Positions 24,019 to 37,204 are shown, counted from the first letter of the stretch. The stretch: 64,000 bases of DNA from Cololabis saira (GCF_033807715.1 NC_084587.1:25665017-25729016), one strand, 5' to 3'. Numbers and translations are program-made. Notes: a model not told the origin generated them from the letters alone.

Positions 24019-26607
24019 ATATGTGTCTGACGAGGGGGAAAAAAGTATACTAAATAGGCAAGAAAGGAGCAAACCTAAAATTCATAAGGATCCCTGTCTA
24101 AGTGCGTATGAGCATACACAGGCAGAGCCACCATGAAACCTGCAGATGAACCCATTTTGGACCCATTTTGCATCGCACTTCTAATCCACATGGGACCACT
24201 TATATAAATACTGGCTGGGATACAGTCTCTTCATTTTTGGTTAATTTGGGATATTAGAGCTGTTCAGTTATTTGACCGATCGTGTTAATAAATTAAAACA
24301 GCGCTGCATGAAGTTTTCAGTTCCATGGCTTTATCTATGACAAATTTGCTGTGAAGTCAAGTTGTTATTTTCCCTATGTTTTTGCCAAATATGCCAGAGA
24401 AAACTGTTAAGAACTCTTTGCGCTTCAACTGATTCTCCTACTGTTTGAGCAATGTTTTCAACCACCATCGTTTTGTTTTATACATTGCATAGTGCCCTAA
24501 AAAGAGTAATTCAAGAAAGTTGTTTTATCAGTGGCTTCCAGTTCATAGCAAACACATCATTACAGCTATATGCATTTAAACCTTCAGGAGTAAATCTCAC
24601 CATAATTTGATTTTTTATGGTGAAAATTCCGACTCATTTAGGTGCAGTCATATAACTCACTTTGTTTGCTCTTTATTTGTGTGTGTGTGGCAGATATCAC
24701 ATGTGTATGTTGAGGCTGTCTGCCAATTTTTCAGAATGTCAGAATGAAAACACGAGGAAGAGTAAAGAAAAAGTGACCAAATCCTGAATGAATAAATGCT
24801 ATCACTTTGATAGATATTATGTCTGAAAAAACGCTTAAAACTATGTAACCTATGCATTGTTCTGAAATTATACTAATTCATGTATAAGAGGGCTAACTTT
24901 GGCTTCTTAAATGTCGGGAAAACATGTCAAATTCTAATAATTGTATGAATACTGTCATATTACAGTACTGGTAAGTGGCGATAATCTTTCTGATGTGTTC
25001 CATTAAAGGATATTTAACACCGCAGCGAAGGTGCCCCCTTCACAAAGATTGTGCCACAAACACCTTAATATGGATTAAACCTTAATATCCACATTTCACA
25101 TTGACTTTCATTTGAAAATGTTTTGCTGGAAGCTGGTACCAAAACATCAAAGTACCCAGTAAATGTTTTTGCTGACATTTCTCACGTGCTTTTGCTTTAA
25201 ATACTTTGTCATTCTGCCAAATTGATAGAACATATAGACAAATAATATTCCTCTTATTAATTTTGGAATACAGATTTCATACATCCATACACTTAAATGT
25301 TCACACTAAAATTACTAAACCGTAAGTATTAAAGTTATTGTTTCCTATAAATGACACACTGTCTATATGTTTACTCCCCTGACTCTGAATAGGAATGAGT
25401 GTGGATAGATATTGGATGGATTCACGGTATGTTTACCTCGAGTCTTTAGCCAATGAATACTTTTATAATTCACAATGTAGTGTCAATATCAAGAACATTG
25501 GTCAGTTCCTTTATAGCTAGACTCCTTTGATGCCGAAAGCTTTTGTTTTTTTTCCCACCACAGCTCTGCACTGCCCACATTTTTGCCACAAAAATGCACA
25601 GCTAAAATAACTTAGTCCCCAATTCACTGCAGCAACTCTAAGTTCTGCCTTTTTTGGATACGTTGTTGTCCCCGTGAGTTTCCTTTAAGGTCAGACAAGT
25701 CTAGAGACTTGGCTAAAGATTTATGTTGCATCTCCAGGGACATATTTCCCTTGTTTAAAAGGGATTCGTTCTCACTGATTTCTACAGTTAGATTGGACAA
25801 ATTGCTCTGCTCTACGCTTTGGTTTTATCCTAGTGTTCAAATTCCTGAGCGCTTGCATGTACTCACTGTTCAATATGGACACATACAGTAATATGTAGTG
25901 TTTCATAATAGTTAATTTAGAATATTGAAACTCACATCTATCAATATTGTGCAAACATGTTTTTTTTTTTCAAACTTGTAATAGCTGATAGGCTTTTCTG
26001 TACCAGAAAGGCTGACTAGAACTTGTCTGTCTGATGACTTCTACGTCTTTTCAGTACTTAAATAGATTTGCTAAGGAGCTTAATCTGTTGACATCTCGTG
26101 AGTATGTCTCAGTTGAAGAGTAACCACTTAGGGGTCAGGACCCTTGACCCTTTATCTGCAATGACTGCTCAGCCTCTACTGCTGATTTCACTCATAAATA
26201 TTCACAAAAGATATTCAAAAGCTTTGTTAGAAATTGCTATAACATAACCACGCAACTTTAAAACGTTTATGATATTGCATTTAAAATTGTACAAGTAATT
26301 ACAAGTTATTGACTTAATAGTGAAAGTTATTATTATTATAACAAGTCCAATGGTAATAGGTTATACCCTGTTATGGTGTTTATGTAACAGTAAATGCAGA
26401 ACACGGTGCCCCAAGTAACTGATGTGGAAAGTGTTGTTTGTACATAAGAGGATATGCTTGGGGAATGTTTGCAAGTGGAGAGGAAATGCCTTCGTGTGGG
26501 AAATTAGAAATCAGTGTTGACCCTTCAAAGTGTTTAGGAATATGGTTTTAAATGGGACAACACAAGCAGTTTTCTGTGATATAAAAGGGGGTTAAATTCT
26601 GCAAAGC

Positions 26608-26634
26608 ATATATATATATATATATATATATATA
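26608..26634. repeat. (AT)n microsatellite
   Basis: Thirteen AT units in sorbs2 intron 2. Confidence 0.95.
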
Positions 26635-28400
26635 GTTTTCCCCACAATTGGTAATGAAACTCATGTATGCCATTTATTGTATGCCAGACCTTGTAATATG
26701 AATGGACAAAAAGTAAATGCATAATAATAAAGAGCATTTCCAGTAGTTACCACACTGAAATGCTCTTAGCATGGGAGTAGTTTCTACTAGTGGGATTGTT
26801 CTGTCTTGTAGGACACAGGATGTAGAAAAGTTGAAGTGCTTAAATTATAGGTAGGTGGTATTTGTTTCCTGAAACTTTGTTTTGTCTATGCCAAAGCGGC
26901 CTGAAGTGACTAATGGCATCCTGGCTAGAGCTCTTTTAGGGCATTTGGGGTTGTGACATTCATTGTTTTATTTGTCTACCCAACATCCTTACTGAATGAG
27001 TGTTGGAGCTAAGATAGGCCTTAAGTCTTATGGTCTAGCGTTGATGTGCTTATTCCAATCTACCTTTATGACATAATTGGACAGACATAGAGATGGAAAT
27101 TCTCATATGAACATTTGAAGAATCTAGGGTCTGTAGCAGTCAACAATATAGTTGCTGTTGTCAGAAGAAAGAAAATTCTTACTAATTACAAAAACTCTAG
27201 TCTTATTAAGGGAAGCAGAATTTAGAAAAACACATTTCTGCAATGCACTAAAAATTAAGCTGTGTTTTTCTAATACTTCACATGTCAAGCTTCTAACCAT
27301 AAATAATTACAACGTCTTATTTATTCGGTCTTAAAGCCCTTTAGAACATGGAAAACTGGGAAGTTCTGTGGGTTTCTCAACAGATTCATGTAACTTCTTG
27401 GTCTTGATGTTGGACATCCTGGATTTCTTTGGCTTTTGGATCTGACTTTTGTTGGCAGTCCCACAGCTATCACAGCCAGTAATTATGTACACGCTAGTTT
27501 CCAGAGTGGTATACCAGTGCTAAAATTGTAGTCAGCGGGTAACCACTGCAAAAAAAAAAAAAAACTATTAAAAAAACGTAATCCTACCAAATGTTTTGGC
27601 CAGCAGAAGTTGGGCTTGAATCGAAACAGCTTGTGGGAAAATAAGGGACCCTTGTTTGTTATCCTGTTATAGCAATATACTCTTTACTTATATTATAATT
27701 AGAAATGGTTGAATACTATTTACTAATAATTCTGAGCAATAGGAATAAGGAGCTTGCCAATTTGCATTGGCACCCCTTAATTATCTTTTAAATAATGCAG
27801 GAAGCATTTTGGAAAAGCATTTACTGAATATTGATGAAGCTAATGTCCCATATGGTGATGTACATATTTAAATGCTTGCACTTCAGTTAGTTTACCCCTG
27901 ACTTCAGAGAGGGCTGCACAGTTTGTGTTTTTAAAATTGTAAATGGTTTATCTGGAGGAATTAATAGAGTTGATCAGAGCTACGACGCCTAAACCATTTT
28001 TTCCAGTGTCTTCTCTTAACATTGCACCATGGTCACAGCTGCTGTGTCGCCGCTGATCTGTCCTGAAGAAACATGATGCTGTCTATAATCTGACCATCAT
28101 TTGGACACAGACAGCCTGCGACGCCAGACCCATGATTTACCCCCGTGTGTGTGACAGTGTGTGTCTATGTGAGTAGCTATTACTCATGTTGTGGGGACCT
28201 AAATATGTTTACACTGTCACATTATGAGACGTATCTTCTTCTTTGGGTCTAAAGCAAATCCCCAAAACGTAAATCATAAAATTTTAAATTGAAAATATGT
28301 TGTGAGGTTAGTGTAGGATATAGGGCTTATCAGCTGGTACTTTTGGTTAAGTTTGAAATAAGTGTTGATAAAATGAATTTGACATTTGTAGAGTCCCCTG

Positions 28401-28402
<2 letters not shown>

Positions 28403-28490
<88 letters not shown>
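28403..28490. repeat. (GT)n microsatellite
   Basis: Forty-four perfect GT units in sorbs2 intron 2. Frames across it on both strands encode only Cys-Val or His-Thr repeats and are artefacts. Potential Z-DNA former. Confidence 0.97.
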
Positions 28491-28494
<4 letters not shown>

Positions 28495-29633
28495 ATGTGC
28501 TCACACAGTTTATTTCTTGGAGACAGATTTATGAGGAAATGCTGTAGGACGATGAAAATTATGTATTGAGGGGCCAAGGGTATCCCACGATGCCTAGCTT
28601 CCTGCAGTCAACTGGAACCATTCATTCAGCCCTAGTCTTAACCATTTTTGTAATCCCTTCTATAGTGACAAAAAGAAATAGTGGAAATGAAAGTACTGTA
28701 TATTAATTATCACAGGTCAAAATACCCTACTTCATTCTAGGAGCTCAGTTCCACGCATTTGGCCTTAAAGGTGGTCCTTGAGGTATGTGTGTCTTCAATG
28801 TGCCTCATGAAACAAGAGTAAGAAATACATGTGTTGCTGATGTCACTATTTTTCCAAAGCAGAAGTCTGTAGTATTACTGACAGCATGGAATACATGGAC
28901 AAATGTGTTGTTGTCCATGATACCGGGTTCTTGTCAGAGAAAAGAAGATACAGAGGTTTGACAGATTATAACAGATTCACAGATTATCTACTTATTGGTT
29001 TCACTGATATGCAAGTTGGAGGTTTGAAGTTCTAAACCAGGAAGTGGCAACTGAATTTTTTTAAGAGTGGCACGTGGAATAGGGAATGGGCAATTGTAGT
29101 TTGAATGTGTGAAAAGCAATATAAATTGATAAAACAATTACTGTAAGTAATGAAAGCGATTACGTTTTTTTTTTCTATAGACAGCAATAGCATAAGAAAT
29201 AGAAAAAGTACACCAATGTTGAAATAAGGAAAAAAAGTAACAATTGATGAAAATATTATCTCCCCATTTTTTTTAACTATTTTAGTTATTACAATTTATA
29301 TTTCAACATTTTATAACTATTTTTTTCTTTTTTACATTTTCTCATTAATTATTTTTGGCAATTTATTTATTTTTTCTGTTTTATTGTAAACTGAACTCCA
29401 AATTTGCGCATTTAGGACTAGATTGAAAAGACGGATTTATGTTTTGTTTCCTTCTTTTGCAAAATTTTACATGAAATAAACAAGTAGGAGGTATGTCACT
29501 TTTCCCTGCATAGACATTTTTGAAATTAATTCATCTTTAATGTCAGGATTTTTTTAACCTTCTTATCTGGAATTCCTTTTTCATATTCATGCTTTAAACG
29601 AATGATTCCATCTACACTATCTAAACAGATAAA

Positions 29634-30206
29634 GACCCTGTCCACACGTACCCGGGTATTTTTAAAAACGAATATTTCCCCCCTCCGTTTATAAAAAAAT
29701 TTGCATCCACACATAACCGAAGATCTGCGTTTTCGACCACATTCATAAGCATTCTAACCTGTAGATCATCTGCGGCTCCCGTGGAAGCTGCACCTCTGCG
29801 GGCTCCGCGGCGGCTCTGCGGGCTCCGCGGCGGCTCTGCGGGCCCTACTCCGTACGGTGCGCGTCGCCACGTACCCTACGGTGTAGGCTCTGCGTCCATT
29901 TATTTAATAAATAGCTTGGAGAACAGATGCTGGATCATCTGTAGTTCTATAGTAAACAAAAGTCGCACGTCAGAGCAGATTTGTTGTTGTTTTTGCGCAT
30001 AATGTGACGTTCCAAAACGCAAAACTCCGGTTGTGTGTGTCTACACGCATCTACATAAACGGAGTTTTCAAAAATCTTCACTTTGTCCGGAGTTTTTTTA
30101 AACCTTCGTTTATTTGCGTTTTCGTGTGGATGACAGGTCAAAACGTAGGAAAATATCTCCGGTTTAGCAGATATCCGCAGATATCCGGCTACGTGTGGAC
30201 GGGGTC
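29634..30206. mobile_element. MITE with GACCC/GGGTC termini and internal GC-rich tandem repeat
   Basis: The left end GACCCTGTCCACACGTACCC and the reversed right end GACCCCGTCCACACGTAGCC form a TIR of about 27 bp. AAA flanks both sides and may be a 3-bp TSD. Inside, at about 29793-29842, a GC-rich unit of about 20 bp (CTGCGGGCTCCGCGGCGG core) is repeated. Words such as CGTTTA and GCGTTTTCG recur on both strands. No transposase frame is present. It lies in sorbs2 intron 2. Confidence 0.82.
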
Positions 30207-30807
30207 AAAGTCAACACCATGTGAATGTATCCAGTAAAGACATAGGAACTCTAGTTATTTTGTCAACACGACAATTACCGACACAATCTCCTAAAAAATA
30301 ACATCAGTTAACAACTACTTCATGTTTATGAATTTTTAGTAATGCCTGCCTCACTGATTTTTTGATGCTGTTACTTATAGGCATCTATGGGTTAAGCATC
30401 CAATACTGGCTGATAATAATCTATTTTTTACATTAAGAAATGACAAACACATGGCACGGAAATCACAATAATTGATTTCCCCTCAGAGACTGATAGAATA
30501 TTTTGAATGTTAATTTTTAATTAGACTAAAACTTTGTCAGAACTTCAGAATGACTGCATGTAATTATTAATCTTGCACTTCAGCTTTGACATTTTCCACA
30601 AATGATAGAGATGGCTCTATGTGAGTGGCAAATGCATACAGAGTTTTTGGAGGCTTTACCCTGCCAGAGTGAAGAAGAAATACTCATTATAATGTAAGGG
30701 ATTTATTATCACAGCTAAAAGGTATTTGTTGTCATAATGAGAAAATTATCTTACGATAAAAATTCAACTTTACAGTTACTAGGTTTTCTGTCTAGATGTT
30801 ACTTTCC

Positions 30808-32187
30808 TATAATCAGATTCAAGCGCAGTGAGACTGCGCTGACCAATGTGTTTAATGACATATGTTTGAATACAGACGGTGGAAAAATGTAAATCTTCTC
30901 ACTGGATCTCAGTGCTGCAGTTGATACAGTTGACCACAATATATTACTCAAGCGACTGGAGAACTGGGTGGGTCTTTCTGGAACTGTACTAAACTGCTTC
31001 AAAGCATACTTGAAAGTGAAGAATTTTGTGTCAATAGGTAACTTTGCATCTGAGCAGACTAGAATCACATGTGGAGTTCCCCAAGGTTCTATCCTGGGGC
31101 CTCTTCTGTTTAACATCTACATGCTCCCACTGACACAGATTATAAAGAACAACAAAAAAAACTACCAAAGCTGTGCAGATGACATACAGATTTATATAAC
31201 AATGTCACCAGGAGACCGAGGCCTTGTACAGGCTCCTGATAAATGCAATGAGGAGATTAATGACAGGATGTGCCACAACTTTCTCCAGTTAAACGAAAAC
31301 AAAACTGAGGTAATTGTCTTTGAAGACAAAGAGAAACGATTACAGGTCATCACAGAGCTTCAATTTATATACCTAAAACCACCAATTAGGCCATAAATCT
31401 GGGTCTAGTGATGGACTCAGTCCTACATTTGGAAAAACACATTAAGGCAATAACAAAGTCAGCCTACTATCACCTTAAGAATATATCAAGGTTAAAAGAT
31501 CTCATGTCTTAGTAGGACCTGGAAAAACTAGTCCATGCATTCATCTTTAGTAGGTTTGATTATCGTATCAGCATCTTCACAGGCCTACCTAAAAAAAATC
31601 AGTGAGACAACTGCATCTCATTCAGAGCTCTGAAGCAAATCCTCACTAAGACCAAAAAAGCGGACATCATCAGTTCAACTCTGAGGTATTTACACTGGCT
31701 GCCTGGCTTTTAGATGATAGACTTTAAAGTTTTGATAAAGGTCTATAAAGCTCTGAATGGTCTAGGTCCAAAATACATCACTGACCTTTTGACCCAGTAT
31801 GAACCTTCCAGACCCCTCAGTTCATCAGGATGCAGTTTTTTATCAGTTCTCTGAGTCAGAACCAGACATGGAGAAGCTGTATTCAGCTTCTATGCTGCAC
31901 ATGTCTGGAACAAACTCCCAGAAAGCCTCAGATCAGCTGAAACACTCACAATGTATTTAAGTCCAGGTCTAAGACACATCTATTTTCGGCTGCATTTGAA
32001 TAAAGCAGTTCCAAAACTTAATCATATTTTAACTACTGATTTTATCTTAATTTATCTATTGTTCTTATTTCTTTCTTTTTTTGTTTACATTTTAAATCTT
32101 GTTTTTTTATCTATGTTTTAATGTCTTTGTACAGCACTTTGAATCACCTTGTTGTTGAATTGTGCTATACAAATAAACTTAAACTTG
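30808..32187 (+). pseudogene. L2-type LINE reverse-transcriptase relic
   Basis: It encodes, across several broken frames, the RT palm (SLDLSAAVDTVDH region near 30905), a 142-codon open piece (30968-31396) with TCGVPQGSILGPLLFNIYML and an altered catalytic box (CADD instead of YADD), then the C-terminal region near 31740-31990. It ends with GTGCTATACAAATAAACTTA, the usual L2 3' end. Stops and frameshifts show it is dead. The endonuclease region is missing. Same orientation as sorbs2, in intron 2. Confidence 0.9.
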
Positions 32188-34418
32188 CCTTTAAAGATTT
32201 CACTGTGGTCAAAGACATGATCATTTTATCGCCTCCATCTAGTGGCATCTACCACTAAAGCCAAATTGTATGACGGTGCACATATTTATTTCAGAGTATG
32301 GATGTGAAACTAAAAACCGTCAACAGACATGATTATCAAGACTTTACTTGTCATGTTCAGTCAGGCACAAGGTGCCAAAGAGCTGTAACAAAAGTATGGA
32401 AATGTATGTCCTACGTTTTTACAGGTATTTACAGTATATGTGCCGTCATTAATCGTGTAACCTTTATGTCTAGTTGGCAACTAATCTGTAAACACAGTGT
32501 GTGTTTAAGTGAGTCTAATTTGTCATGTAGTATTATTGTATCAGCATATTTAAAATATATGTGCATTTTCTCTTCCATGCTGAGTAAAGACACTGAGAGA
32601 AAAGATGCCGAATTGTGCTGCAAACTCAAGCCAGATGTTTTACCCAGACATTTCACTCATCCAATTAAATATACGTCTCTTTAGACAGGATTGTAATGAT
32701 TTAAAAATCATATGCACTTGCACTGTTGTGATCCATTCATGGAAAAACTAAACAAAAAAAAAAGAACAAAACAGATCCAGCCGTGTGTAAATATGTGTCT
32801 GTGTGTGCATGTATCTATTTGTGTGTGTGCATGTGTTAGCAATGTGTCAGTTATTTACATTCCAAGCATGTACGGTCTCCATGGCAGCTTCCACGGATAT
32901 TCTGTCGTTATATTTGTTGGAACCCCTAATCCCACGATGACACATATGTTCTTGTTCTCACACCATGCTGGAACAGTCCTTGCTTTGCCTTTGGCTTTTG
33001 GTGTTGGTGCCATTTATATAAATCATGTATCAAGTTTCACCAGATCCAAGAAAAGGTCTCCATACAGAACAAGACAGACATCACGCGTGGGTAAAGTTAA
33101 GTGAACATAGTATTATTTCTCATTTACTGGTCCCTTTATTACTCGTGTGTGGTAATCTTACTGAGGTCTGTGTATTTTATTTGTCATCCGGCAGAAATAA
33201 ATGATCTTACATTATTTACATTCCATTGGTTTAAACTGTGGCTGAAACGTCTTCATAGCTAAATCTGTTGATTGTCGTTGTGGCTCTTTTGCACTTATGT
33301 TAGGAGCTGTTTAGAAGTTGAAGCAAAAAAGGACAAGCCCGTATTGATCAAATCACTAAAAAGCCAGCTTGTAGTTCTTCTGTAGAGCACCTGTTGAGGC
33401 AAACATAGGATAAGTATCACAGAGTACTTTGAATTACAAGTAAATAACAGATTTATGCCCTCTGAGAGGTCTCAAATCATGTTTGCTCCTTCTTATTTTA
33501 CTTTGAGATTCAAATCTTCTGTGTATATTTTTTTAAAGTCATTTTTTTATCATCCAAGATATGTTTTATATTTCATGTGTAAGAATATTGCATGCCTGCT
33601 TGTACATGTCCAATATGGGAGGCGGGGGCAAAGCAACCTTTGGCTGAACTTTTGACTTGACTTGCAGTCACTGCGGAATATTCACAAACAATGTTTGTAC
33701 TTACAGTGTGCATGATTCTTCTTCCTGCAGACATTGTGGGTAAAGTACGGGGACATGATGAATACAATTTAGAGCTCTAATGCTTATAAACATCAGATCA
33801 ACCTTTTTATTCAGATCATACGGCCTACACATTTTTCAGGACACAGAATTGTACATTAGTTTAGATTTATTAGTTTGTTCTTAAATTAGTCAAGCGCTGT
33901 CTGCATCAGATAGATGTTTCTATGTTTATGCTGCAGCTCACGGTATCTAATAAAACTCACAGTAAAGACACATGCTTGTATGCATTACTGTGTGGTTATT
34001 AAGCAAAGCATATTAAACTCTACATTTTTTTGGGACTTTTTCACTCGTGTGGTACCGAATCTGGTCAGAGCAATGACGTCTGAATCCTCCTTCAGTCTTT
34101 GGATGTTGTAGTATCTCCTTTCTTTGCTCCAGCTCTGGCCAAAGCAGTCATGTGTCTGTGTTTACCAGGACACTGCATGCTTGCGAGATCCTCTTGTTTT
34201 CATGTTGGTATTTTGACTTGGAACTTTGATTTAACTGGTTCATCAGCCTCTAGAAGTTTGCTTTTTGGCATTTAAATGTGTGTTTTAAAAGTGACACCCA
34301 CTTTTTTCCGGTCTTGTTCACTTAAAAACTATAAATGTTGAGAGTCTGACTCTAAAGTGTTGTTTTTTTCAGGAAAGTGTGTCCTACTGTACTAAATCAG
34401 TAAGAAGTGCTCTTCAGT

Positions 34419-34428
34419 ATGAATACAG
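34419..34428 (+). CDS. sorbs2: sorbs2 coding exon 1 (start codon, residues 1-4)
   Basis: The exon spans 34373-34428; only its last 10 nt are coding. Acceptor TGTTTTTTTCAG at 34361-34372; donor ACAG/GTATGT at 34429. It encodes Met-Asn-Thr plus the first base of an Asp codon (phase 1). I chose this start because MNT followed by DSGGC from exon 2 is the N-terminus I recall for vertebrate SORBS2. The context before ATG (TTCAGT) is not a strong Kozak site. Confidence 0.88.
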
Positions 34429-35605
34429 GTATGTCTGCAAAAACACATGTAGATTAAGGCCTCATCAATCTACAATCTATGTCCACTGGTATTTTGATTT
34501 TTACAATTGATTTTTGTTTTGCTGTTGTTGGCATGGATTCTACATTTGTGTTATGTGCTATTTTATTAGGTATAATGTGTTATTTTCCTCTGCCACATAT
34601 TTGAGAAATGTAGTTATAATCTTGGTCACCTTTTTCCACGTTTATTCTTGGATAATTTTGTGCCTGGCCAACAAAAACCTTAAGCATCAAGTGTAATAAG
34701 CATGTTAGGTTAAGCCAGTTCTTTCTTTCTTGTTTTGAATACGTTTCTAAAGCTCTGTCCTAAAATGTGGCACTTATGCTGGGCTGAACTGACAATTTCA
34801 GTCCAGTACCAGGGATGAGTAATCAACGAAAGTGAAACAGCATACGTCAACATCATCAGCCTGTCTGGCAGTAGTATCTTGATTCATGTTGCTCATTTGC
34901 CCTACAGAATGAAAGCCCGCACAGAAATAGGGTTGTCATTTCTTGAAAGATGACTAGGAATATAATGAGCTTATTATAAGCCAATCAAGACCATATTTTC
35001 CTCAGTATCTTGGACTGGGAAGTATTGACCTAAGTTTTAGATAGAGGTCTATATTTATACTAATTTCCAAGTTTTTCAATGAATTTGACAAATATGTGAG
35101 AATGTATTTGTTTTATTTACTATGGAAGAAATAACTCTTCTTTCACCAATTTAGCTATTGGAAGTGTTTAAACAGTCACAAAAGACAAATGCACTAGTAT
35201 TTAACCATAATTAACCATAACCATAAAACTATTTGGACTGTTAATTTCAATTTTCACCTTTTTCCCAACATTTGTTGTAATATTTGTTACTTATAGTCTC
35301 ATTTAGAAGCTTTTATCATCACTGAAATTAAAAAGGAAGAAAATGTACACTTTTTAACTCCGTTCTTGAAATGTTTAAGTTAGTATAAGTAAATATAATA
35401 CAACATATAAAAACATCTTTTTTTTTTACAATAATTGTTTAGTAGCAAATCCCTCAACTGATATGCTGAAATAAAAAGCAAACATTTCAAATGCATGTGT
35501 TTTGCCTATTACTTTTTTTTGCATTATTTATTTTTATTTCTTTTTTGGATGAAGACATTATGCGGTGTGTGTGTTTGTGTCACTGTGTACATGCATGTGC
35601 ATGTG

Positions 35606-35630
35606 TGCTGCTGCTGCTGCTGCTGCTGCT
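35606..35630. repeat. (CTG)8 triplet repeat beside an exon
   Basis: Twenty-five nt of TGC/CTG units end 41 nt before sorbs2 coding exon 2, within the region where the branch point and pyrimidine tract should lie. Confidence 0.95.
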
Positions 35631-35671
35631 TTGCCCTCAAAATGATCACCCACCTGGCTGTGATTTCCCAG

Positions 35672-35761
35672 ATAGTGGAGGATGTTCTCGCAAAAGTGTG
35701 GCCTTGTCTTTTGTACTCTCTCCCATGAAGAGGGTCCAGAGCTCACCAAATCTAGGCACAG
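35672..35761 (+). CDS. sorbs2: sorbs2 coding exon 2 (residues 4-34)
   Basis: A 90-bp exon, phase 1 to phase 1, with acceptor GATTTCCCAG and donor CACAG/GTACTA. It encodes DSGGCSRK, then a Ser/Val-rich stretch and MKRVQSSPNLG. The RVQSSPNL block is conserved in SORBS2 and has the look of a basophilic-kinase site. The symmetric phase means the exon could be skipped without a frameshift. The acceptor is preceded by a (CTG)8 tract rather than a clean pyrimidine tract. Confidence 0.95.
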
Positions 35762-37042
35762 GTACTAACACTCACAAACATAAATTAATATATATTGGAA
35801 GGAGACTATTTTGTTGAATACCTACTGTAATATACTGAGGTCTTGAGATAATGTTTTAGTCAGAGCATGAGGTAAGTGTGTGAAATGGAAAAAGAAATGG
35901 CTTGTTAATGAAACTCCAGTTGGGGCTTTGCCAGTCTGATTTAAATAAAACAGCAATATGCTGTGGCTGCCTCTGTATGCTTAAGCAATGCTTTGACTGC
36001 AAATGCAATGTTTTCCTGTGTTTCTTTTATAATTGTTTAATTTATTTTTGTGCAGTTTTTTGGCTTGTTTTGATTCCTAACTCAGCTACGAATCATTACT
36101 TTCCCATCAGCTGTTAATGTTCATTTCCATTCCTCTGAGGAGCTTCATGTCTTCCAGATCTATGTCCCGTTCATCTCAGTTCATACAATTTAATCTATTC
36201 TCTTTTTTCAAAAGAGTTGTATCAGTCATTTTTAACATGGTATTACATAGCTCTCTTACCATGACTGATGGGGAGATGAGGATCTGTCCATGGATGAGCT
36301 TTGTGTGCTATCTTGATGATAGTGGTTGCTTCATTTTTATACAGTCACAGTAATATAAATTCATTTTGTGCAGTAGTGAAGTCCCAATCTGCACCATGAT
36401 CGAAAATAAGGGCCAATCACATGACTTCTGAATGATCAGGATTCAGTGGAGATGATCAGATTTTTTAAATTTTTATTTCACAAAGTTATATTATTTAATT
36501 AATAATTATATACATTGTTTGTTTTTTTTATTTATCGTCTGTCAATACATTATGTTTCACTGTTAACAGTTACAGTTTATGTCAGGCGGGGTAGTAGGCT
36601 AACCGTTTTAAATATATTTAGCGTGTTTTTTACTCCCTTTTTTATCCCACTCACAACGTTATTCCTCTCTCCTATAGCATCCATTACAATTGCATAAAAC
36701 TTGTAAAGTCAATATTTACTTTCCTCACTGAGGAGTTGGCAGTACTAGGTGACGTAAGCGTAGAGCAAAAATTTGAAAATGGGCTCCTCAGAATTTTTTT
36801 TTTTTTTTTTTTGTGGATTGCCCAAGTATCAGATCGGGACTCGGTATCGGCCGATACTCAAACTCAAATGACTCGGACTTGGGAGTAAGAAGTTGTGATT
36901 GGGACATCCCTATTGTAGTCCATATTTTGTGAGATGACAGCTTTTATAGATTTCATTTTGCATGCAGTAATAGTTTTCTTTTTACTTTCTGGGATGTATA
37001 TGACTCCACTCTTATTATTTCCGTGTGTTTTCTGTTCCCCAG

Positions 37043-37069
37043 GTAGTAATTCTCACTCATCAGACTTGG
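37043..37069 (+). CDS. sorbs2: sorbs2 coding exon 3, 27-nt microexon (residues 34-43)
   Basis: Acceptor TTTTCTGTTCCCCAG and donor TTGG/GTAAGT bound only 27 nt. Phase 1 to phase 1; it adds GSNSHSSDL and the first base of the next Asp codon. It sits where other SORBS2 proteins have a short Ser/Asp-rich stretch between the SSPNL block and the WRS motif. Very small, frame-neutral exons like this are often regulated in neurons or muscle. Confidence 0.85.
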
Positions 37070-37204
37070 GTAAGTTTCTCGTTTTCATTGTGGGGAATTT
37101 TAATTTGATACGCAACAAAAGAGGCAATGAAACATCACAAATACAAAAGAACACAAAATTACAGCAGAAGAACATTACATTAATTTTATTGAATTCATCT
37201 CTAG

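Larger units (their letters stand above)
18969..34372 (+). other. sorbs2: sorbs2 intron 2 (about 15.4 kb)
   Basis: The large intron holds the separately listed L2-type relics, two MITEs and two microsatellites. Between them (18.97-21.79, 22.33-23.41, 24.02-26.6, 26.64-28.4, 28.5-29.63 and 32.19-34.37 kb) I see no coding exon with supporting splice phases, no RNA gene and no bounded element. Confidence 0.5.

Noticed and set aside
28274..28577. Long frames through the (GT)n tract on both strands
   Set aside because: Pure dinucleotide translation artefacts.
30799..31116. A minus-strand 105-codon frame overlapping the L2 relic
   Set aside because: It is the antisense shadow of the LINE reverse transcriptase fragment.
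32298..33104. Open frames of 128 and 130 codons between the L2 relic and exon 1
   Set aside because: No domain or family resemblance, Cys/Val-rich from GT-rich sequence, and no splice phase linking them to sorbs2.
33731..33739. A 9-nt candidate microexon (TTCTTCCTGCAG / GTAAAG borders)
   Set aside because: Splice words occur by chance at this spacing; it would lie in the 5' UTR where no frame test is possible.
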